Shown piece after piece: positions 8,334 to 16,244 of a stretch of DNA of 24,059 nt (positions are counted from its first letter, which is position 1; every line of letters begins with the position of its first letter). The notes beneath the pieces are model-generated. The model was not told the origin of the DNA. It was given only the letters and a program-made list of their open reading frames with translations, and ran no database searches. A program made the translations under genes and the position numbers. This stretch comes from a virus. The stretch lies in the IMG/VR virus record IMGVR_UViG_3300032011_000131, positions 1-24,059 of that record. One strand, given 5' to 3'.

Positions 8334-8351
8334 ACAGAAATAGGGTATAAT
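8323..8351 (+). promoter_or_regulatory. Sigma70-like promoter before glycosyltransferase-like gene
   Basis: TTGATT (8323-8328), a 17-base spacer and TATAAT (8346-8351): 10 of 12 consensus bases with ideal spacing, in the only sizeable gap of this region. The -10 box touches the ATG at 8352, so a transcript from here would start within the gene. It may serve downstream genes including gp55, or the real start codon may be further in. Confidence 0.5.
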
Positions 8352-9674
8352 ATGTCATTAAAGAAAAAATCTATCGAAGTTTTATTTGAAGATGGTAGGA
8401 TATTGTTACCGAATAATAGGTGGACACCTTATCATCAATTAGAACACGAATATATTCATGAGAATAGTATTGATTCAGTATTCAGAAATACTGTTAATTT
8501 AGAATTATCTAAATGGGTTAGTGTTCTCGTAGATTATGGATATGGGGATATAGTTTGTAATTTAAATTATTGGTTATGGCTAAATGAAATAAGACCTATT
8601 AAAATAAAGATTTTAATTGACAATACCCATGAGAAAAAAGGTTTTAATAATAAAGAAACCACAAGAGATAAAATTGAATATTTAATACATAAACAATGGC
8701 AATCAAATATTGAATATAAGTATGTTACAATACGAAGATCTTTTGGTAATATGTTAAGGACTTATAAAAGTGCGTTCCGAGGTAAGGGATTAATGAAACA
8801 TTGCGACAAGACTTACCGGGCAATGTGGTATAAGTATGTACCTGTTAATTTAGAACAATATTGGTTTACTCCTCTTTCAATGCAATTAGAATGGTACCCA
8901 ACAAAATCACAATGGGAAGAGAACATCCATAAAGACCCAAAGAAAAAATCTGCAGTATTATATAGATATTCACCTCCTAGAGATTGGGATTTAATTACAA
9001 ACTATTCTTTTGCAAATATTGGTGATAAAATGATATCACAAGATGAAAAGGTGGTTAATAAGTATTGGACTAATTTAGAAAAAGCTTTAAAGAAAGAAGG
9101 TTATGCAATTGAATATCTTGATTATACTATGACACCAAATCAATTATTTACAAAAATATCTAAAGCTACAATGTTGATTTCATCTAGAGGTGGTTTTTCA
9201 TACTTAGCACAGCACATTGGAACCCCTACGGTTACAATTTTTCCTCCTGCGAATACAATTCTTAATAGAAATTATGCGGGCCAGCATATTCAATTTCATA
9301 ATAGATCAATTAAATTATTCGAACCAGAACATATTGCAAAAGTTGAAATTGATGAATTATCTAAAAGAAGTACATTAGAAAAATCTACAGCGTATTGGAA
9401 ACAAACAGTATATAATACTCTTGAAAAAATGCAAAAATTAGAAGATGATGTTAGTTCATTTAGTCATCATACATCAAAAGTTTATAGAGAAGCATTACAA
9501 AAAGACGCAAATGAACAACCTAAGGAAGATTTAAGTAAAATACTCCCCACTATTCAATCAAAAGAGAATGAAGATTGGGAAGGAAAAACCGTGAAAGCAA
9601 CTATTAAAAAGGCTTTAACTAAAAAACCTAAAAAATCTAAAAAGAAAAATGTGAAAAGTGGCAAGAAAAACTAA
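8352..9674 (+). CDS. Putative glycosyltransferase-like protein (GT-B / heptosyltransferase-like C-terminal half)
   Basis: A 440-residue protein between uvsW and gp55. Residues of about 268-300 contain ATMLISSRGGFSYLAQHIG followed by TPTVTIFPP, which resembles the nucleotide-sugar site of GT-B enzymes of the heptosyltransferase (GT9) type, where a D-G-x-x-H-L-A-x-x-x-G-T-P pattern is usual. The N-terminal half is rich in Trp and Tyr and not recognised. The last 35 residues are a Lys-rich tail (KKPKKSKKKN) that looks disordered and may bind nucleic acid. AGGG at 8342-8345 is placed well as an SD for the ATG at 8352, although a promoter-like -10 box abuts that ATG. It could modify DNA bases, virion proteins or the cell surface; the substrate is unknown. 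Confidence 0.6.
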   Translation: MSLKKKSIEVLFEDGRILLPNNRWTPYHQLEHEYIHENSIDSVFRNTVNLELSKWVSVLVDYGYGDIVCNLNYWLWLNEIRPIKIKILIDNTHEKKGFNNKETTRDKIEYLIHKQWQSNIEYKYVTIRRSFGNMLRTYKSAFRGKGLMKHCDKTYRAMWYKYVPVNLEQYWFTPLSMQLEWYPTKSQWEENIHKDPKKKSAVLYRYSPPRDWDLITNYSFANIGDKMISQDEKVVNKYWTNLEKALKKEGYAIEYLDYTMTPNQLFTKISKATMLISSRGGFSYLAQHIGTPTVTIFPPANTILNRNYAGQHIQFHNRSIKLFEPEHIAKVEIDELSKRSTLEKSTAYWKQTVYNTLEKMQKLEDDVSSFSHHTSKVYREALQKDANEQPKEDLSKILPTIQSKENEDWEGKTVKATIKKALTKKPKKSKKKNVKSGKKN

Positions 9675-9801
9675 AGGTATTATTCATAGTAGAAAGAGAG
9701 GTGTGAAAAAGAGAACTAGTATAGGTATATCTCGACGTTCAACACCTAAAAATAAATCTAAAAAAGCTAACTGGAAAAAATATAGGGGGCAAGGAAAATA
9801 G
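9658..9801 (+). CDS. Small highly basic peptide, 47 aa
   Basis: GTG start at 9658, overlapping the preceding gene by 17 bases; an in-frame stop at 9652-9654 excludes an earlier start. The product begins MARKTKGIIHSRKRGVKK and ends WKKYRGQGK, with a central RTSIGISRRSTPKNK. I recall similar 45-60 residue Arg/Lys-rich proteins ending in YRGQG in marine T4-like phages, without a known role. The ending and the density of Lys/Arg fit a nucleic-acid or ribosome-binding peptide; that is inference. It is too short for routine gene finders and easily missed. It ends 3 bases before the gp55 ATG and carries that gene's SD (AAGGA, 9791-9795). Confidence 0.7.
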   Translation: MARKTKGIIHSRKRGVKKRTSIGISRRSTPKNKSKKANWKKYRGQGK

Positions 9802-9804
9802 ATT

Positions 9805-10395
9805 ATGGCTAAAAAGAAATCAATACATTATGTAGATAATAAAAAGTTCCATGAGGAAATGGTTGCTTATAAAACCCATTGTGCAGACGTGAAAAATGAT
9901 GATCCTGAAGCATTGATTCCAATTATACCAGATTATATCGGTGATTGTTTTATGAAGATAGCGGAGAGATTAAGTTTAAGACCTAACTTCGTTAATTATG
10001 CATTCAGAGATGAAATGATATCAGATGGCATTGAAAATTGTGTTCAATCTGCTCATAACTTCAATCCAGAAAAATCATCCAACCCTTTTTCATATTTTAC
10101 ACAAATCATTTACTACGCCTTTATAAGACGTATTCAAAAAGAAAAGAAACAACTATACATAAAATATAAGACCATACATAATAATAGTATGATATCAGAT
10201 AGTGTTTCAATTTCTGATCATGATACTGAAGGAGCATATAATGTTGAAGTATTATCTGAAGAACAAAAAGCTAACATATATAAATTTGTAGGCGATTTTG
10301 AAGCTGCTAAAGCTTCTAAGAAAAAACAAAGTCCTAAAACAGGTGCAAATACATTAATCCCACATATGGTAGAGGCTACTGAATCCACGTCATGA
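9805..10395 (+). CDS. 55: Late transcription sigma factor gp55
   Basis: A 196-residue homologue of T4 gp55 (185), the minimal sigma factor that directs host RNA polymerase to TATAAATA late promoters together with the sliding clamp. Matches to T4 are clear in the N-terminal half: HYVDNKKFHEEMVAYKT, RPNFVNYAFRDEMISDGIEN, then HNFNPEKSSNPFSYFTQIIY and AFIRRIQKEKKQ (the sigma region 2-like core). The C-terminus ends IPHMVEATESTS; T4 carries a short clamp-binding tail there, which I cannot align. It overlaps gp47 by ATGA. Four TATAAATA boxes in this window are its likely targets. Confidence 0.92.
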   Translation: MAKKKSIHYVDNKKFHEEMVAYKTHCADVKNDDPEALIPIIPDYIGDCFMKIAERLSLRPNFVNYAFRDEMISDGIENCVQSAHNFNPEKSSNPFSYFTQIIYYAFIRRIQKEKKQLYIKYKTIHNNSMISDSVSISDHDTEGAYNVEVLSEEQKANIYKFVGDFEAAKASKKKQSPKTGANTLIPHMVEATESTS

Positions 10396-11435
10396 TATCA
10401 GCTATTATCACCGATACTCATTTCGGTGCAAGAAACGACAGTTTAGCATTCAGTAATTATTTTGCTAAATTTTATACCGATATATTTTTTCCTTATTTAA
10501 AAAAGCATAATATAAAACACCTTATTCATATGGGTGATGTATTTGATAGACGAAAGTTTATCAATTATAAGTCATTATATGATGCACGTAAATACTTTTT
10601 TGATCCTTTAGAAAGTAATGACATTGAATGCTGGATGTTAGCAGGCAATCATGATACTTTCTATAAAACAACAAATGAGGTAAATTCGGTAAGTTTACTT
10701 TTAAAAGATTATCCAAATATTCAAGTTTTTGACAAGGCCATCGAGATGGAAAATTGTGTTTTAATGCCTTGGGTATGTAATGATAACTATGAAGAAAGTA
10801 TTAAGATAATAAAAAATACTAAACACGATTTAATGTTTGGTCATCTTGAAATTATTGGTTTTGAAATGATTCCAGGACAGTTTAGTCCAGAAGGATTAGA
10901 TCGTAAATTATTTAATAAGTTTGATATGGTGTTTAGTGGACATTTTCATCATAAAAGTGATAATGGAACTGTTTATTACACGGGAAATCCCTATCAAACT
11001 AATTGGTTAGATTATAAGGACCCACGCGGGTTTCATATTTTCGATTTCGATTCGAGAGAATTAACGTTCATTCAAAATCCATATGAAATGTTTCATAAAT
11101 TTCATTATAATGATGTAGAATGGACTAATGAAGAAGTCAATCAGATGGATTTTGATGATTGGCAACAATGTTATGTAAAGATTATTGTTGAGAATAAAAC
11201 GAATCCATTTCTTTTTGATATTATTTTAGACAAAATGTATAAGTCCGGAGTTGGTAATATTAGCGTAGTTGAAGCATTCGCAGAGCTTGATAACGATGTT
11301 GATATTGTCGATGAGGCCCAAGATACAATAACAATTTTATCCACATATATTGAAGGGTTAGAAACAAGTGTCAATAAAAAAAGTCTTGACATTTTGATGA
11401 GAAACCTGTATAATGAATCATTAACCTTAGAGTAG
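10392..11435 (+). CDS. 47: Recombination nuclease subunit gp47 (SbcD/Mre11-like)
   Basis: Metallophosphoesterase subunit of the gp46-gp47 complex, which resects DNA ends for recombination-dependent replication and degrades host DNA. The product has 347 residues (T4 gp47 is 339). Metal-site motifs in order are DTHFG (D8, H10), HMGDVFDR (D49), LAGNHDT near residue 80, FGHLE near 150 and SGHFHHKSD near 180. The C-terminal part contains the expected capping domain. The start overlaps gp55 by 4 bases. The 3' end of the gene carries a perfect-consensus sigma70 promoter at 11386-11414. Confidence 0.95.
   Translation: MISAIITDTHFGARNDSLAFSNYFAKFYTDIFFPYLKKHNIKHLIHMGDVFDRRKFINYKSLYDARKYFFDPLESNDIECWMLAGNHDTFYKTTNEVNSVSLLLKDYPNIQVFDKAIEMENCVLMPWVCNDNYEESIKIIKNTKHDLMFGHLEIIGFEMIPGQFSPEGLDRKLFNKFDMVFSGHFHHKSDNGTVYYTGNPYQTNWLDYKDPRGFHIFDFDSRELTFIQNPYEMFHKFHYNDVEWTNEEVNQMDFDDWQQCYVKIIVENKTNPFLFDIILDKMYKSGVGNISVVEAFAELDNDVDIVDEAQDTITILSTYIEGLETSVNKKSLDILMRNLYNESLTLE
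11386..11414 (+). promoter_or_regulatory. Perfect-consensus sigma70 promoter inside gp47 3' end
   Basis: TTGACA (11386-11391), a 17-base spacer and TATAAT (11409-11414): all 12 consensus bases at ideal spacing. The start site would be near 11421, giving a short leader before the gene at 11437. It would drive the RHH-like gene, gp46, deformylase and perhaps the queD-queE genes early in infection with unmodified host polymerase. Confidence 0.8.
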
Positions 11436-11436
11436 C

Positions 11437-11748
11437 ATGAGTGACAACGCATCCTGGTTTTATGGTGAGCGCTTACCTGAAATAGCCAGAGAACATAATT
11501 GTTCGTTGAAAGAAGCAGAGAGAATATTTAGAGACGAGAAAGACATGTCAACCCCCGAAGAAACAAAATATGAAGAAGTTGAAATTGAATTAGAAAAAGA
11601 AGTTTTACACAATTTAATGTTAATGGCACATGAACGTGATATTTCATTAAATAAATTAATTGGCATAGCATTAGAAGATCAAATAAAACAATTCGAATAC
11701 AAATTTGAACATGGTCCAAGCCCGCAATTTTTAGCTGAAAATAAATGA
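11437..11748 (+). CDS. Small RHH-like protein between gp47 and gp46, 103 aa
   Basis: Starts one base after the gp47 stop and overlaps gp46 by ATGA. The C-terminal half reads as one beta strand followed by two helices (YEEVEIELEKEVLHNLMLMA, then SLNKLIGIALEDQIK), the layout of ribbon-helix-helix DNA-binding proteins. I recall similar small proteins between gp47 and gp46 in marine T4-like phages. The N-terminal 36 residues look like a helix-turn-helix-like or accessory segment. An internal ATG at 11545 would give just the RHH-like part. Possible roles are a transcription regulator or an accessory of the nuclease complex; neither is shown. Confidence 0.75.
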   Translation: MSDNASWFYGERLPEIAREHNCSLKEAERIFRDEKDMSTPEETKYEEVEIELEKEVLHNLMLMAHERDISLNKLIGIALEDQIKQFEYKFEHGPSPQFLAENK

Positions 11749-13457
11749 TTCTATTTAAAAATGTTCGTTACAAGAACTTTTTAAGTAGCGGAAATATATT
11801 TACAGATATACAACTGGACAGGTCTAAAACGACCTTAATTACAGGTGAGAATGGTGCTGGTAAAAGTACTATGCTGGATGCAATAACATTCAGTCTATTC
11901 GGTAGACCATTTCGTAAAGTTAATAAGCCTCAATTAGTAAATTCTATCAACGAAAAATCAACTGTTGTTGAGGCGGAATTTATGATTGGGAAAAAACATA
12001 TATTAGTTCGTAGAGGAATAAGACCCAACTTATTTGAGATTGAAGTTGATGGAGTTCAGCTACAACAAGATGCTAATATAAGAGATTTTCAAGAGTTTTT
12101 AGAAAAGAGTATTCTAAAGTTAAATTATAAGTCATTCACTCAAATTATAATTTTAGGAAATTCTTCTTTTGTCCCCTTCATGCAATTGAGGGCTCAAGAT
12201 CGAAGAGCTATTATAGAAGATCTTTTAGATATTCAAATATTTTCATCCATGAGCAATGTATTAAAAACATATGTGGCTGAAAATAAAGTAAGGTTAGATA
12301 ATAATAGATCTTCAAAAGATTTAGTTGAGAGTAAAATCAGCTTAAAAGGTGACTATATAACACAATTAAAGAATAAAACAAAAACATTAGTTACAAGATT
12401 TCAAAAAGAAATTAAATCCAATTTAGATCAAAAGACATCTCTGTTAAAAGAGATGGATGAAACAAATAATAAGGTCCAAGAGTTTTTAGGGCAAGTAAAC
12501 GATGCAAAACAGGTAAGCGAAAAACATGATAAACTTACAGAATATCAACGTTCCATTCTCCGAAATGTTGATTCCGAACAAAAGAATATCACCTTCTTTG
12601 AGTCAAACGATGACTGTCCGACGTGTAAGCAGAACATCGACCACGCCTTCAAACACAAGGAAATTATTCAAAAGCAAGAAAAGATTAAAGAATACGAAAA
12701 TGCTGTGTCAGAAATTGACGACAAATTGGATGAAGTTAGATCACGACTTCAAGCAATACAATCAATCCAAGAAGATATACAGTCTCACCAAACTAAAACA
12801 CAGACACTCAATAATAGTATAAGTGCAATTAATCAGTATGTTAATAAAATTGAAAAACAGATACAAGAAACAGAACAAGATACTGGTGATATAAAAGAGG
12901 AAAAGAAAAAATTAAAAGAATATCAAAAAGAATTAGATGATATTCTAGGAAAAAGGGAAACCCTTATAGACGATAATGAGTTATATTCTGTGGCTAGAAA
13001 TATTTTAAAAGATGAAGGTATTAAAGCGAGAATAGTTAAACAATATTTACCAATCATGAATAAATTGATTAACAAATATTTGACTCAAATGAATTTCTTT
13101 GTATCTTTTAATTTAGATGAAAATTTCAATGAAGAAATTAAATCAAGATACAGAGATGATTTTACGTATGACTCTTTCAGTGAAGGAGAGAAGATGCGAA
13201 TTGATTTAGCGTTATTGTTTACATGGAGAGCAATAGCTAAATTAAAAAATTCTATCAATACAAATTTATTAATATTAGATGAAGTATTTGATAGTTCCTT
13301 AGATGGTGAAGGCACAGATGAATTTATGAAGATAGTGAATGAACAAGGAAGTTCCACAAATGTGTTTGTTATCAGTCATAAAGGTGATACATTATATGAT
13401 AAATTTAGAGTTCATATGAAATTTGAAAAACGTAAAAATTTCAGTGTAATAGTATGA
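11745..13457 (+). CDS. 46: Recombination nuclease subunit gp46 (SbcC/Rad50-like ATPase)
   Basis: A 570-residue SMC-like ATPase (T4 gp46 is 560), partner of gp47. Visible elements: Walker A TGENGAGKST (residues 33-42), Q-loop region YKSFTQIIILG, two coiled-coil arms flanking the zinc hook CPTC (C291 and C294, within DDCPTCKQNI), the signature motif FSEGEKMR near residue 480, Walker B NLLILDEVFD near 507 and the switch His in VFVISHKG. All catalytic parts are intact. It is coupled to the preceding gene by ATGA and to deformylase by ATGA. Confidence 0.96.
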   Translation: MILFKNVRYKNFLSSGNIFTDIQLDRSKTTLITGENGAGKSTMLDAITFSLFGRPFRKVNKPQLVNSINEKSTVVEAEFMIGKKHILVRRGIRPNLFEIEVDGVQLQQDANIRDFQEFLEKSILKLNYKSFTQIIILGNSSFVPFMQLRAQDRRAIIEDLLDIQIFSSMSNVLKTYVAENKVRLDNNRSSKDLVESKISLKGDYITQLKNKTKTLVTRFQKEIKSNLDQKTSLLKEMDETNNKVQEFLGQVNDAKQVSEKHDKLTEYQRSILRNVDSEQKNITFFESNDDCPTCKQNIDHAFKHKEIIQKQEKIKEYENAVSEIDDKLDEVRSRLQAIQSIQEDIQSHQTKTQTLNNSISAINQYVNKIEKQIQETEQDTGDIKEEKKKLKEYQKELDDILGKRETLIDDNELYSVARNILKDEGIKARIVKQYLPIMNKLINKYLTQMNFFVSFNLDENFNEEIKSRYRDDFTYDSFSEGEKMRIDLALLFTWRAIAKLKNSINTNLLILDEVFDSSLDGEGTDEFMKIVNEQGSSTNVFVISHKGDTLYDKFRVHMKFEKRKNFSVIV

Positions 13458-14023
13458 GAGAATTAGTACCAGAAGAACATAATTTACTTATTCAAGAAAC
13501 CATTCCATTTAGCCGTCTGGCTCCTCCAATGGATGCTCGTCAACTTCAAGATGAATTGATTGAAGGTATGTATCACTATAATGGTGTGGGATTATCAGCA
13601 AATCAAATAGGATACAAATATAAAGTATTTTCAATGAATCATGAAGGCCAATCAATGGCGATATTTAATCCAGAAATAATAGAAGTATCCGATGAATTAG
13701 TTTATGAAACAGAAGGATGTTTGAGTTATCCAGGATTATATGTTAAAATATTAAGGCCGAAAAGTTTATCAGCATCATGGGAAGATGCATCTGGTTTAAA
13801 TTTAACAGGATATTTTTCAGATCTTTCAGCACGCATTTTCCTACATGAAATGGACCATATGGAAGGTAATATATATTATGAGAGAGCTAAAATTGTTCAT
13901 TTACAAAGTGCTAGAAGAAAACGTAGGACTAATCTTAAACAATTAAGAAAGCAGAGCCCGGAGTTATGGCAAAGTCATATAAACAACAAAAAACTAAGGA
14001 AAAATTTAGTAAAGATATCTTAG
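13454..14023 (+). CDS. def: Peptide deformylase
   Basis: Metalloenzyme that removes the N-formyl group from new proteins. All three family motifs are present: GVGLSANQIG (44-53), EGCLSYPG with metal ligand C89, and HEMDH with ligands H131 and H135 and catalytic E132. At 189 residues it is near bacterial length and carries a basic C-terminal tail (RRKRRTNLKQL) that could contact the ribosome. Marine T4-like phages are known to carry deformylases, thought to help process phage or photosystem proteins; no photosystem gene is seen here. The start overlaps gp46 by ATGA. Confidence 0.93.
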   Translation: MRELVPEEHNLLIQETIPFSRLAPPMDARQLQDELIEGMYHYNGVGLSANQIGYKYKVFSMNHEGQSMAIFNPEIIEVSDELVYETEGCLSYPGLYVKILRPKSLSASWEDASGLNLTGYFSDLSARIFLHEMDHMEGNIYYERAKIVHLQSARRKRRTNLKQLRKQSPELWQSHINNKKLRKNLVKIS

Positions 14024-14133
14024 AAAACCATTCTAAGAAACAACGGCGATTCGGTAAGGAATTGGCCAATAACTACGTCGAATTAGACGACGAATTTGAA
14101 GAGGAATATGAGCACAATCACACTAGGGAATAA
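13966..14133 (+). CDS. Small overlapping ORF, 55 aa, charged
   Basis: Starts within the last 58 bases of the deformylase gene in another frame (SD CCCGGAG just upstream of 13966) and runs over the start of the QueD gene. The product begins MAKSYKQQKTKEKFSKD, with a basic first half and an acidic end (LDDEFEEEYEHN). It fills the otherwise empty 84 bases between the two flanking genes, which supports a real gene. No family is recognised. The bipolar charge suggests a small nucleic-acid or protein-binding factor; that is inference. Confidence 0.6.
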   Translation: MAKSYKQQKTKEKFSKDILENHSKKQRRFGKELANNYVELDDEFEEEYEHNHTRE

Positions 14134-14638
14134 TCAATCTAGAACATACAAGTATAACAGTACAAAGGAATATGTAGATAAGTTTCCGGTTGCTTATCGA
14201 CAATGGAGAGCTGATAGTCATTGTAATGTTATTCATGGTTATAGTTTTACTATGAGATTCTTTTTTGGTACAGATCATTTAGATGTTAGAAATTGGGTAG
14301 CAGATTATGGTGGTATGGGAGAACTTAAACAATTTTTAGATGACCAGTTTGATCATACATTATTAGTAGCAGAAGACGATCCTCATATTGATTGGTATAA
14401 GGAAGCAAAGAAAAAAGGTATCGCAAATCTTATTACGTTACCTAAACTCGGATGTGAAGGTCTATCAGATCAATTATACAAATATGTAAATGGTATATTC
14501 ATTCCGGATATGTGGGGGCCAGGCGAAGCAGATAGGCTTTGGTGTTATAGAGTAGAAGTACGAGAAACAGAAAGCAATATGGCTTGGCGTGAAGGACACA
14601 GAGAATGGGGTGAAGATTTATTTGAAGATGTAACATAA
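14108..14638 (+). CDS. queD: QueD-like 6-carboxytetrahydropterin synthase family protein
   Basis: T-fold enzyme of the 7-deazaguanine pathway, converting dihydroneopterin triphosphate to 6-carboxytetrahydropterin. The 176-residue product has WRADSHCNVIHGYSF (catalytic-type C39, H43), FDHTLL near residue 80 and the C-terminal VEVRETESN with the substrate-binding Glu. The usual HGH zinc pair reads HGY, and no His occurs at the usual place 10-15 residues before the Cys, so the metal site departs from the textbook one. The ATG at 14108 is preferred over the TTG at 14096 because GAGGA lies just upstream. It is followed 7 bases later by the QueE-like gene, supporting pathway assignment. The product may serve DNA deazaguanine modification or tRNA queuosine. 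Confidence 0.85.
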   Translation: MSTITLGNNQSRTYKYNSTKEYVDKFPVAYRQWRADSHCNVIHGYSFTMRFFFGTDHLDVRNWVADYGGMGELKQFLDDQFDHTLLVAEDDPHIDWYKEAKKKGIANLITLPKLGCEGLSDQLYKYVNGIFIPDMWGPGEADRLWCYRVEVRETESNMAWREGHREWGEDLFEDVT

Positions 14639-14645
14639 AGGTAAT

Positions 14646-15497
14646 ATGTCAAAATTAAGATATTCTGAAATGTTTTATAGCATTCAGGGTGAAGGAAAGT
14701 TTGTAGGAGTACCAAGTGTATTTTTAAGATTATTTGGTTGTAATTTTGAATGTCCAGGTTTCGGACAGGAAAGAGGTAAACCCCTTCTTCCACGTGATGA
14801 GATGCCTTGGAAAAAAATTGATGTAAGTAAATATAAATCTGTACAAGAATTACCAGTTGTGCATATTGGATGTGATAGTTCGGCTAGTTGGGCTAAAGAA
14901 TATATGCATCTTTCTGTGTTTGAACAAGCTGATGATATAGCTGAAAAATTATTAGAGTTAACTCCCAATAATAGTTGGGATAATGATGGCCAAGATATTC
15001 ATTTAATATTAACTGGCGGTGAACCACTAATGTGGCAAAAACAATTACCAGATTTATTAAATGCTCCAGCTATGAAAGGGCTTAGAAATATTACATTTGA
15101 GACTAATAGTACATTTCCACTCACCGAAGATTTTTATCAATGTTTAATGAGAAAGAGTTCTGTTGATGTAACATGGTCTTGCAGTCCTAAATTAAGTATT
15201 AGTGGAGAGGAACATGAAAAAGCAATTAAACCAGAGAATTGGGATCAATATAGTACAATAGCTCACAGTAATCTTTATTTAAAATTTGTTGTTCAAGATG
15301 AAGAAGATTTAAATGAAATAGCAGATATACAACATCGAGAACAATTAAAATACGATATATATTGCATGCCTTGTGGAGGGACTAGTGAAATGCTAGCTAA
15401 AACAAAATTCAATATTGCTGAAAAAGCTATGGCAAGAGGGTGGAGATATTCGCCCAGATTACATGTAGATTTATTTGGTAATAGGTGGGGCACATGA
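14646..15497 (+). CDS. queE: QueE-like 7-carboxy-7-deazaguanine synthase (radical SAM)
   Basis: Radical SAM enzyme that contracts 6-carboxytetrahydropterin to 7-carboxy-7-deazaguanine. QueE hallmarks are MFYSIQGEGKFVGVPSVFLR at the N-terminus and LTGGEPLMW (GGEP SAM motif). The cluster motif is unusual: C32 and C36 are present, but the third Cys of CX3CX2C is Phe39, and the probable third ligand, C76, comes after a 39-residue insertion in GCDSSASW, the equivalent of the canonical CDTxxSW. I recall the same split in other T4-like phage QueE proteins. 283 residues against about 210-220 for bacterial QueE; the insertion accounts for much of the excess. Together with QueD it supports a phage deazapurine route; QueC and FolE are not in the window. 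Confidence 0.85.
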   Translation: MSKLRYSEMFYSIQGEGKFVGVPSVFLRLFGCNFECPGFGQERGKPLLPRDEMPWKKIDVSKYKSVQELPVVHIGCDSSASWAKEYMHLSVFEQADDIAEKLLELTPNNSWDNDGQDIHLILTGGEPLMWQKQLPDLLNAPAMKGLRNITFETNSTFPLTEDFYQCLMRKSSVDVTWSCSPKLSISGEEHEKAIKPENWDQYSTIAHSNLYLKFVVQDEEDLNEIADIQHREQLKYDIYCMPCGGTSEMLAKTKFNIAEKAMARGWRYSPRLHVDLFGNRWGT

Positions 15498-16244
15498 ATG
15501 AAAATTTATGTTAGTGGTCCTGGTGTTTCTATAGCGGCCAGAGGAATAGGTTTAGAACGATATACATATTGGTCTAAACGTTCTGAGATGGAAGAAAACG
15601 GATCTGGAACAGGAGAAGATTTGTTTAATTATTCTTGGAATATATCAGATCGCGATAGAATGAATGTTCCGGAAGACGTAGATTTTTTAGAAGATAAAGC
15701 ATGGAATGATCCTGGAAATTGGGTTATAAATGCATGCAATTATGAATTAGCTGATATATGCATAGAAGATGGTGGTGTAGTTAATAGATATCGACCACAT
15801 GATATTCCTCACGTAAAACATGTATTAGTAAAGTTTAAGCCCCAATTACGTCCGAAAGGATGGGATCTACCCGGACAGCAAGCTGCTGCTCCTCCTCTCA
15901 ATCATCATACCCACCGTTATTTTTTTTATACAGCCTTTTCATCTGAAATAGGTAATTGGCAACATAAACAATATAATATCTCAATACCTCTTGAAAAGTT
16001 TAGATTACAAATAATAGAGGTCTCAAACAGAAATTGGATCGTAGGTCTGGAAACAACACAAAAACGAAGACAACAGATCTATACGAAAGAAATGTGTGTA
16101 GATAGACTTCCTGTTAGAAATCGTGTATTCTTAGAAGACTGGATGAAGGCAACCAACTTACCTTTAGACTATGATATGTTTACAGGTAATCATAAGAGAG
16201 ATTGCTCTAATTTTAAAATTCATAATAGATATTTTTGGGAATAG
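15498..16244 (+). CDS. Hypothetical protein, 248 aa
   Basis: Begins immediately after the queE stop, with a good SD (AGGTGGGG, 15483-15490). The product starts MKIYVSGPGVSIAARGIGLE and contains several Trp and His residues, including PPLNHHTHRYFF in the middle, and ends NFKIHNRYFWE. There is no signal peptide, membrane segment or motif I can name. The N-terminus recalls a nucleotide or deoxyribosyl-binding strand-loop, but not enough to assign. Position after queD-queE and before the late structural promoter suggests it belongs to the same transcription unit as the deazapurine genes; a role in that pathway is only a positional guess. Confidence 0.8.
   Translation: MKIYVSGPGVSIAARGIGLERYTYWSKRSEMEENGSGTGEDLFNYSWNISDRDRMNVPEDVDFLEDKAWNDPGNWVINACNYELADICIEDGGVVNRYRPHDIPHVKHVLVKFKPQLRPKGWDLPGQQAAAPPLNHHTHRYFFYTAFSSEIGNWQHKQYNISIPLEKFRLQIIEVSNRNWIVGLETTQKRRQQIYTKEMCVDRLPVRNRVFLEDWMKATNLPLDYDMFTGNHKRDCSNFKIHNRYFWE

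Noticed and set aside
14096-14107. TTG start four codons upstream for queD
   Set aside because: No SD before it, whereas the ATG at 14108 has GAGGA directly upstream.
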